NCBI GenBank assembly: GCA_043381765.1
Contig: JBHJMP010000695.1
Coordinates: forward strand, 1 to 31,176
DNA from: Collodictyon triciliatum
Taxonomy: Eukaryota > CRuMs
Length of the DNA: 31,176 bases
Direction of reading: 5' to 3'
Position 1 is the stretch's first letter. Every line of letters begins with the position of its first letter. Below are positions 23,265 through 31,176 of this stretch, piece after piece. The position numbers and the translations under genes are program-made. The notes under the pieces were generated by a model. It was not told where the DNA came from. It searched no databases and was given only the letters and a program-made list of their open reading frames with translations.

Positions 23265-26200
23265 CATCTATCTGAATGACTTTATATACTTACCGTCCCA
23301 TAGCCTTATACAAATCTCCGATACTTGTGTAAGAAGTTGCAACGTCCAGGTGATTGTCACCGCATAGTTGGAGCCTTATTTTGAGTGATTTTTCAAAATA
23401 ATCCAGGCTTTTCTCATATCTATGATACGCATAAAGCAGAATATGTCATTGAATACTTATGAATCTATTAGTGATTTAAATTTAAAATAATGGCAAAAAT
23501 CAATAGAGAAATAGTTAAGACCTCCCACTCTTCAGATGTAAGCCAGCTATGTTATTATATGAGATTATGACATCATTATTCAACTCCCCTAGTATCTCAA
23601 GGCGAATTTGAAGTGCTTTAATATAGAAATCCAATGTCTCTTCATTTCTAATTCAAAAAAAAAAAAAAAAAACAGAAGGTTATGCGTGCTGTGAGTTTAG
23701 ATAAGCGATGTAATGTTATTGCTACAGTATGCACCAATCTAGATAGATGTAATATATACCTTCCCATCACCTTATACACATCGCCAATATTGTTATATGA
23801 AGTGGCAACATCCAAGTGGATATCACCGCATAATTTGAGCCTTATTTGAAGCGATTTTTCATAATAGTCCAGTGCTTTTTCGTGTCTATTTAATAAAGAT
23901 TAAAAAAATTAAAAATGGAAAGGTAGTGACAAATATTTTGGTACATGTTCTTTTCCTTTTTCTTTTTCTTTTTTTTTAAAAAAAGCATATCCTATCATAT
24001 ATACTTTCCAATTATCTTGAAAATATTCCCGATGTTGTTGAATGATGAAGCAACGTCTAAGTGCATTTCTCCAAACACTTTCAATCGAATAGCAAGGGCT
24101 TTTTCATAATATTCTAATGTAGTTTCATATCTTTGCGCATATGTAATAATTAATTAAATTTAAACAGTGATACTAAATGGCTGAATTTTTTTTTTTTTTT
24201 TTTTACGAATATGATTTCAAAATGTTTGACAAATCCGAAAACGATAAAATCACAGAAAGACGTCTTACCTTCCAAGATTCTTGTAAACTAGCCCTATGTT
24301 ATTATATGAGGTTGCAATACTAGGATGCTCTTCGCTGAAAACATGCAGATATATCCCCATTGATTTTTGATAAAATTCCAATGCTTTTTCGTGTCTATTT
24401 TATTTAAAAATGAATAAGACTAGACTTTGCCAGCCATGATAATTTTGATGGTTTGTATATAATCCAAATTGTTATTACTCTCCAAGATTTTTGTAAACGC
24501 TCCCTATGTTATTGTATGATGTTGCAACATCTGGGTGAATCTCTCCAAATATCTTTAAAGTGATATCCAAGTCTTTCCGATAATATTCGAGAGCTTTTTC
24601 CATCCTTTGCAAGAATTTAATTAACATGGTTTAAGGCGTGTAACCTTTTTGTTTTTGTTTTTGTTTTTGTTTTATATGTTTGGTTGCTGTTTTCTTTGAA
24701 AAAAGGAAGCTATATATAAAACATACTGCCCAAAATTCTTGTAGAACAAACCGATGCTGTTATATGAAGTCGCTACATCTGGGTGTAATTCACCAAATAC
24801 TTTCAACCGAATTTCCAGAGATTTTTGGTAGTATTCAAGAGCCTTGTCATATCTACATGAAGAAATCGAGAGAAAGAATCAATGCGTGGAGTCTGCCTTG
24901 TTTAACTTTTTCCATCAAAAGAATAATTACCATGCTCCCATCTAAAGAGAATAGGTGCTATCGAATGAAATGGCATATATTGATAAAGTAAGAAACATAA
25001 AATAATGTACTTTTTTAGGTTTTTATAAAACCCGCCGATGTTGTTGTAAGATGCAGCAACATCAGGATGAACCTCTCCAAAAAGATTAAGTCTTATTTGA
25101 AGAGATTTCTCGTAGTATTCCAGAGCTCTTTCGTGCCTGTAAATTACATTTTTTGCAATTATGAAGCAGACACTTTGATTAAACATAAAATAACCTCTCT
25201 ATCTATCCTTTTTAAAAACCTTTTAAGTTTGGTATGCACAAGTCCTATATTATTATAAGAGGCTGCAATGTCAGGATGCATTTGGCTGTGGACTACAGAG
25301 TATATTTCGAGAGACTTTTGGTAGTTTTCCAGTGCTTGCTCATGTCTAATGNNNNNNNNNNNNNNNNNNNNNNNNNNNNNNNNNNNNNNNNNNNNNNNNN
25401 NNNNNNNNNNNNNNNNNNNNNNNNNNNNNNNNNNNNNNNNNNNNNNNNNNNNNNNNNNNNNNNNNNAAAAAAACGAACCTAAATCAGGACACATGAACGA
25501 AGCAAGACATAATATCTATATTTGCAATATCGGTGTAGTCGATGTGCTCTACTTTTTACCTTCCAAGGTTTCTATATACATTCCCAATAAATTGTAGATT
25601 TTTTGCCTTAGAACCTAGATGGTGTAACCTTTAGACCAAACCAAATATATAAAAACATATGCAGTAATCAGACAGAATGTAGTTGAATTAAATAAAGTAG
25701 ATAGAGACAATCAGTCATTTTGTAAATATGAGAGACCTTCGTCTGCGTGATATTTGATTTTGTGTTCGAGAATTGGAATCAAATATTCATTTTCATGAAT
25801 ATCTTGAAAGTAGGTCACAAGTTCATAGCCAATCGGTTCAAGTTTCTATGTAACACATGCATCCGTATGATTTGTTGGAAATATGTAAATTAAATTAAAT
25901 TTAAGTTGAAAGAGTGAAGAAAAAATCCATGAAAAAAAAATCTAAACCTTTGCCATTTCTTGATAAGCTACTTTGTGGTCATATCCATTTTTATTCAGCT
26001 CTCTCCAACACTGAAAAAATTCAAATCGATAACTACCTCCTAACATAATATGGGCAACCTATGAAACATGCTATGGCTCATTAGTAAAATAGCTCAATCA
26101 ATAAGAGTATCAATTGTAGTTCTACATAGTCTTATTCTGATATCAAATTTTAATCCTAACCTTTTCATGACCCAAATATGAAGCTAGTTTATCATATTGC

Positions 26201-28176
26201 TTCGAGGAAAGTAGAGCAAAACATATTTCGGCTATCTCACTTTGGTCGCTGGTAACAGTGCCATATTCTTCCAGTAACCACAACCCATACTCCATGATTT
26301 CTTGTAGCTTGTACTCAGTATCTTTGAAATAACGTTGCTCGATCGATTGAGTGAGCAACTGATGAAAGAATGCATACCTGAGTTGAGGTATATGTAGATT
26401 AATTTCGCTTCAATAAATGTTAAGCGTTGACATCCTTGCTGTCTCCAACATCGATAATGTACGAATTAGTTTAAATGGGACGATATTCGAGAAAAATGAA
26501 TATTACCTTCCGTTTCTCAAAAAAAGTGAATCGAGAAGGACAAATAAAAGCGTTTTCCTACAGTTATTCATTTAGTGAATGATTAGGAAGAGATGATAAA
26601 GTAATGTGAGATGATGCTTGAGTCACAAGGGTATACCATGTGGCGTGATTGAAAGGTTGGTTTTCTTTCTCTACTCGAAATTCTATATATTTGTCTAGTT
26701 CATTTTCATTCAGTCCTATCCTTGAGACGAACAAGACGCTAATTGATAACCTGACTAGTTGAGAGCCTGATTGGGCAGTAATTCGTTTAATGTCAATGTC
26801 ATAAATAAAGCAGAATAAATAAAGCTCATCAAAGTTGAGGGGTTTATGCTACAGAATAGCACCTTCTAGATATTAGACAAGACTGGTAATATATACTTTA
26901 AACCGTATTATTACACGGGTAATGAAAGACAGAAATATTAATAGAGTATTTTTGTACTGTATTTGCGTTCCCAGCGGTCCATGACGAGATTGAAGAGGTC
27001 GACAACTCCTTTAGTTGACAATAGCGTCTTCAATTCCACTTCGATTTTTTCATAAATACCAAACACTCTCAGCTCATCTAATATAATTCGCAAGTACAAG
27101 GGATGACCTGCATGTGCACATAGCGTCAGTATGTATACCATCATTCATTGTGAGGATAGGGATTTTATGAGTAAAGGTTTTAATGAAGATAATTATAGTC
27201 CAACCTGTGTCTTGGCGGTCATTCAGAATCATTTGCATTTGATTTTCGTGGAGAGTTTTATTGTATCTGGAGAAAAATGATTTTGTTGCTTGAACGATTC
27301 CATCATCATCAAGCTTGGAGACTGGGACGATGTCGAGTTTGTATGACTCTGCAGCCTGTACAAATAGGAGGTATTAATTACAGAAACAATTTTCTTTAAC
27401 AAAAGGAGCACATTAGCTGTTATTTGACAACATAACATGTGACAAGGAGAGTAGGTTTTATGATTAATGATAATGATAATGATAATGATAATGATAATGA
27501 TAATGATAATGATAATGATAATGATAATGATAATGATAATGATAATGATAATAGTTAAAGATATAGTTATAGTTATAGTTATAGTTGATGTTATAGTAGA
27601 AGTTGCAGTTTTAGTTATAAAAAGAAAATGAAAAGAAAATGTAAAAGCAAAAAGTTATTCGAACAACAAAGAGAAAAATTAAACAACATAAGTAAAGTGC
27701 CTTGTATGATTCATGACGATCAATTGTGGATACGACGATGGACATATTTTTCGGCGTTCTTCTCGGCAACCATTCAAGGCGATGTACGTGAGGGTACTGT
27801 TGAGAATTAACAAATTGGTTGATGGCGTCAACAACAAGAAGAACCCGCTTGAACCTAGTTTCCAATTCGTTTTAAAACTTGGTGAAGCACTTTAGATAAA
27901 AGAATCATGCTTCGGGTAAATATAATAGAAAATTTCATTTACAGACAACTAATTCAATAAAAAGCCGCCAAACCTGGATACAGATGCTAATCGAAGGATG
28001 TAATCGAGCCCTTTCTTGATTGCTTCCTTTCCTAATTTTGGGTGGAAAAGCTTACGTACTGTATTTACAAGGTATATCATGAATAGCTTTTATTTGGATA
28101 ACACAGTTATTACTCACACAAAACAGAAAAGAAATGGCGTTCAAATGCTCCTTTGTTTAATTTCATTTTAGAAATG

Positions 28177-28273
<97 letters not shown>

Positions 28274-30982
28274 GTTGTTGTTGTTGTTTTAAAAAAAGAA
28301 ACATATAAATCTTACCGTTCTCAGAGACTGGGTCGAAAAGAATTAACTCATTTTCAAAGAATATACGTAACACTCGTTCGACCATGCTGTATAGGATTAT
28401 AAAAATTAAATTTAATACAGACAGTTGATAAAGATGTGACTTAACCTTAGAATTCGCATTTGCTTTCATATTTCAATTGGAAGATTGTTTACTTTTCAAC
28501 ATAATTGCTTAGATTTGAACACCCAACAAAATGGTATATGATAATCAAGCTTGAGTCTCTGTCATCATTCAAGTCACGCACAAGACCGCTCATTATAGTC
28601 GACTTTCCTATTCCCGACTCCGCACCAAGCACGGTGATGTATGAACCATCCGTGTCTATCTGCATCCTTAGCTTTTCTTTTAGCATGTGCAGGATCTTTT
28701 CTCTACCTTCCAGACAGATTAAGCGATGTCTCATGAATTGGTCATGCGCATGATCGTCGGAGTGAGCCTTTCATAATAAATTTATAATTTAACTGTGCTT
28801 TAGATTAATAAAGTATGCTCCTAGCCTGTCTCTCTGACATAAAAAAATCCTTCCATGCTCTATTTTTTCTCAGATTTTTTCTCATATCTTTACATATATT
28901 CAGATTAATAAAGAAAAAGAAACCTCATTTTTGGGAAAATCTTCATCTATTGATTTAATGAGGACTTCCGTCACCATTTCGATAAGTTCTTTTGGCGTTT
29001 TGTAAGGATATATATGGAATTTTTCAGCAATCTTCCGCTTCAAACCGTCCTGCTTTAGTTTCTGGAAAGTATAGTTAAGGGGTGTCCAACTTCAGAGAGC
29101 TTCTAGTGGGAAAACAATCAAACTGTAAACTCACATCATTTTCGCTAACAGACCGATAAAGTGCACGCTCCTCATCACTTTCAGCTACGCACGAAACAGC
29201 ATATTCCTCATCTCTGGCATAGAAAAAAGCCCTTCGCGCGACAGGTTGGTCTCTCAATGTAGCGTGAACGATCTGTTACATATGATTTTTATCAGGATGA
29301 TAATTTCTGTTTTTTTTTTCAGGTAGGTACGAATGTAGTCCGATTGAGATAAACCTCAGTGGAATTTCACAGTAGCATCTGAGATACGTTTAACGTGATT
29401 GGTGTAGAATGTATAGTATGGATTCTAATAGAAAAAAAAAACTATATCTCAAAAACCTCATAATCAGTGACGCTAAGACCGCGTATGTGCTTGAGATAGG
29501 GAAACCTCATATCTGTCGTTGGATGCCACTCAGATTCAATCTCGTGGTTTGGTGACCAACCATATCGTGAACCGAGTGTGCAAAGAAAGTAGGGACATTC
29601 ATCTATCGCCTCTAAACAACTGGAAACAATCTATGCTCATATTGTTTAACTAATCAGTTTTAGCGATTTATAGATCAAGAAGGGCTGGGAAAAAAACACG
29701 GGAAATAAATCAGTATACTTTTATACATGTAGGAGTTATTTTAAAGCAATAATCTACCAAAATTTTAGAAGTTCGCTCAATACATTATTAGGTACTTACA
29801 AGTCCATTTTCTGAAATTTCACTTGTAAGTCCCCACCGAAGATCGACAAATACCAGAACAAGCCCTTTCTTACTTGCATGATCTTTCAGTCTGCATAAAG
29901 AATATATATATATATGAATGGATGGCAGTGTCCGAGAATTTATTTCTACATTGTTATATTTTCATGCAGATAATTTCTGGTTATATTTGTCTTATCAATA
30001 TGTACATATGATAATACTTCAAATATGTTTCGTATTTCTTACTTTTTCTCCGCATTTTTAAAGAACTCATCCCTCTCTCTTTGCATATCCCTGAACGTAG
30101 ACGACATGAAGACTCTCAAAAATCGTCCTTCCAGAACAGAAATCCATCGAGCCATTCCGTCCCCATAAGTCGAATCACAAACCAAGGGCGATACAGAATC
30201 TGCATGTGGCGCCCTTGGTAATATCATGGATTTCTCTTGATTCCCTTCGTCATGGCCTCCACTTTGCGTCCTGGTTACTTCTTCAGAAAAGACTGTATTT
30301 GGTGCAGTCATATGGAATACATGTTCAGGCTGATGGAGAACAGCAAGTGTTTGAGCGTCATCATCTTTTTCTGCAGTCCATTTTAGCGATGGATTTTCTA
30401 CGTTTGCCTTTGGGGTATCCGGTTCGATATCCCCTTTGATTTTTGAAATGCGAGATTGCATCAACCCTCTTTGATATGAGACACATGAGGCTGCGCATCC
30501 CCCGCCAATAAGAGAGATTGATACACGTGCTATGCCTCGTTCATCGATAGACAAAGTGAGCTGTTCTGCTCGACTCAATGCCAGGCTTGTCAATGAATGT
30601 AGATTCATTTCCGCTGGAAACACCACCCCATGTAGATACATGGGCTCTGAACGGCTGTTTTCTCGAAATATTGCTTTGTTATTGTGGACCCATAGGATCC
30701 CACTTTTTGTCCTCAGCGACATCGTGGGATTGTTGGAATGGAAGTTCACTTTGGAATAGAAAAGGAAAAGAGAGGAAAAGACCATAATATTTTAATATAT
30801 ATAAGAGAGAGAGCAATAACCACGCGAATACTTTGGAATGCCCAGCGCCAGGCATAGGGATTGTTTGTGAACACACAATCCCGTGCAACTTGAAGGAATA
30901 CATATGGTGCTGAATCACTTACTGTCTTCCCTCCCGGTTTCCTGGCTCTGCTCTTCTGCGGCTGGCTTTGTCTTTGTGCCAT
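22677..30982 (-). CDS. DUF4062-NACHT-TPR protein, nephrocystin-3-like STAND NTPase (28 exons)
   Basis: Twenty-eight exons join in one frame of 4,347 nt, about 1,448 aa, ending in TAA at 22677-22679. Order: an unrecognised N-terminal part (aa 1-258); a DUF4062-like region starting RVFMSSTFRDMQRERDEF (aa about 261-460); a NACHT NTPase with Walker A GAESGIGKST (about aa 514) and Walker B RVLLVVDAINQF (about aa 614); a helical linker with HPLYLRIILDELRVFG; and a TPR array (aa about 964-1420). STAND proteins of this plan act as nucleotide-dependent switches or assembly platforms, with the TPRs as the partner-binding or sensor part. The same order of NTPase and 42-residue kinesin-light-chain-type TPRs occurs in nephrocystin-3 (about 1,330 aa), but no N-terminal myristoylation signal is seen, so orthology is open. 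The start is taken at the ATG at 30980-30982; the frame stays open upstream to 31105, so a further 5' exon is possible. Confidence 0.88.
23057..23116. repeat. TC dinucleotide repeat next to a gap
   Basis: About 30 TC units run into poly-T and the 100-N gap at 23134-23233, all within the intron between the last two exons of the TPR gene. Confidence 0.95.
23134..23233. other. Assembly gap, 100 N
   Basis: Placeholder gap of unknown size in the TPR gene. A missing 126-nt exon could hide here without disturbing the frame. Confidence 0.98.
25352..25466. other. Assembly gap, 115 N
   Basis: The gap lies in the intron between exon 18 and the first 126-nt TPR exon. The flanking exons join in phase 2, but extra 126-nt modules could be absent from the assembly. 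Confidence 0.98.
27463..27552. repeat. ATAATG hexanucleotide satellite
   Basis: About 14 units, followed by a shorter ATAGTT-rich stretch to about 27620, in the GC-AG intron between exons 10 and 11 of the TPR gene. Confidence 0.93.
28179..28287. repeat. ATT trinucleotide run ending in GTT units
   Basis: A long ATT array followed by five GTT units, in the intron between exons 8 and 9 of the TPR gene. Confidence 0.95.
28924..30982 (-). other. Exons 1-6: novel N-terminus and DUF4062-like region
   Basis: Exons: 30982-30832, 30748-30043, 29890-29800, 29630-29457, 29272-29135, 29061-28924. Exon 1 is GC-rich and encodes a basic start (QPQKSRARKPGGK). Exon 2 carries about 200 residues I cannot place, including ISLIGGGCAASCVSYQRGL, followed by RFLRVFMSSTFRDMQRERDE, the hallmark of DUF4062. 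The domain goes on with GLVLVFVDLRWGLTSEISEN (exon 3), SSCLEAIDECPYFLCTLGSR and YGWSPNHE (exon 4) and RRAFFYARDEEY (exon 5), all matching the SSTFxDM..ERD, DxRWG, CLExID and GxRYGW pattern of the family. The exon 4 acceptor was chosen as CATAG at 29631-29635 because only that keeps both the phase and the conserved VSSCLEAID block. DUF4062 has a flavodoxin/TIR-like predicted fold and often precedes NACHT domains; its biochemical role is unknown. Confidence 0.82.
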
Positions 30983-31176
30983 ACCCAAAAGACCCGCAGA
31001 ATCTCTCCAGTATACCCAGGCCAGTGCTGCGCATTCAGCCTCGCGCCAAAGGGCAAGAGAAACGATTCGGGGTGCCGAGGCTGTCTTCTGCGCGCTGGTC
31101 TTGGTCTATCTGGTTGCTTCAGCAATAGGCAGCGTGATTTTTTTTTTTTTTTTTTTTTATTCTTCCTTTCAATTTT
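30983..31176 (-). other. 5' flank or upstream exon of the DUF4062-NACHT-TPR gene
   Basis: The frame of exon 1 stays open upstream to 31105, where it meets TAG (31106-31108). The stretch is GC-rich and reads IVSLALWREAECAALAWVYW. No ATG lies in it, but the TAG contains an AG that could be a splice acceptor, so it may be the start of a longer internal exon. The window ends with a poly-T run (31138-31159). Confidence 0.4.

Larger units (their letters stand above)
22677..25614 (-). repeat. Exons 18-28: TPR array, one repeat per 126-nt exon
   Basis: Exon 18 is 25614-25560. Nine exons of exactly 126 nt follow: 25345-25220, 25136-25011, 24852-24727, 24604-24479, 24394-24269, 24130-24005, 23885-23760, 23647-23522, 23419-23294. 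The last exon is 22944-22677. Every 126-nt exon starts and ends in phase 2 and encodes 42 residues of the kinesin-light-chain TPR type: ALEYYEKSLQIRLNLFGEVH, then HPDVAASYNNIG and YKNL. The last exon has one further unit and a second (LGKYQEALDSFLKTKNAF), then a basic tail. TPRs of this kind bind peptides or proteins in a superhelical groove. The eighth unit (23522-23647) is the most degenerate (RLEILGELNNDVIISYNN). AATAAA begins at the base after the stop codon (22671-22676). Confidence 0.93.
25737..28767 (-). other. Exons 7-17: NACHT NTPase and helical linker
   Basis: Exons: 28767-28493, 28386-28316, 28058-27974, 27854-27701, 27355-27205, 27107-26958, 26754-26637, 26557-26507, 26377-26161, 26058-25948, 25845-25737. 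Exon 7 carries the P-loop ITVLGAESGIGKST with the invariant Lys and Thr. Exon 10 has RVLLVVDAINQF followed by LEWLPRRTPKNMSIVVST (Walker B and the sensor strand of the TEP1/NPHP3 kind, with Ala where Gly is common). Exons 11-12 give KLDIVPVSKL and HPLYLRIILDELRVF. Exon 13 gives ISVLFVSRIGLNENEL and exon 15 YAFFHQLLTQSIEQRYF, the winged-helix-like tail seen after NACHT in this clade. Key NTP-binding residues look intact. The intron between exons 10 and 11 (27356-27700) starts with GC and holds an ATAATG satellite; the intron between exons 7 and 8 is ordinary, and the one between exons 8 and 9 holds an ATT repeat. Confidence 0.88.

Overview
The window is eukaryotic nuclear DNA: AT-rich, extremely intron-dense and full of microsatellites and homopolymer runs, with N gaps that fall in or next to simple repeats. 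The standard code fits, since TAA, TAG and TGA all act as stops. No rRNA, tRNA, transposon, CRISPR or viral gene was found. Intron density, repeat content and a kinesin-light-chain-type TPR protein make me think of a foraminiferan such as Reticulomyxa filosa. That is inference from general knowledge, not proven by the sequence.

Layout. (1) 509-18797, minus strand: a complete gene for GCN1, the ribosome-associated HEAT-repeat activator of the eIF2alpha kinase GCN2. I traced 63 exons with consistent splice phases. Together they give about 2,654 aa, almost the length of the human and yeast proteins. (2) 1282-1853, minus strand: three exons of a Rab-like GTPase of the DNAJC27/RBJ type, sitting inside the last GCN1 intron on a small contig island with an assembly gap on each side. 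(3) 18798-20426: an intergenic region between the divergent 5' ends of GCN1 and the next gene, with an AAT/AATAAC satellite. (4) 20427-22161, plus strand: an unrecognised Ser/Pro-rich protein of about 361 aa in five exons. (5) 22162-22676: a short convergent intergenic region. (6) 22677-30982 (perhaps to 31105 or beyond), minus strand: a STAND-type protein with a novel N-terminal part, a DUF4062-like region, a NACHT NTPase and a long TPR array. It totals about 1,448 aa in 28 exons, and its layout resembles nephrocystin-3.

The genes are not an operon and have no evident shared pathway: GCN1 acts in translational stress signalling, and the DUF4062-NACHT-TPR protein looks like a signalling or assembly scaffold. 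The most interesting points are the TPR array built from nine identical-length (126 nt), identical-phase exons, the gap-bounded GTPase island inside GCN1, and two frame-supported GC-AG introns that share the donor GCACT.
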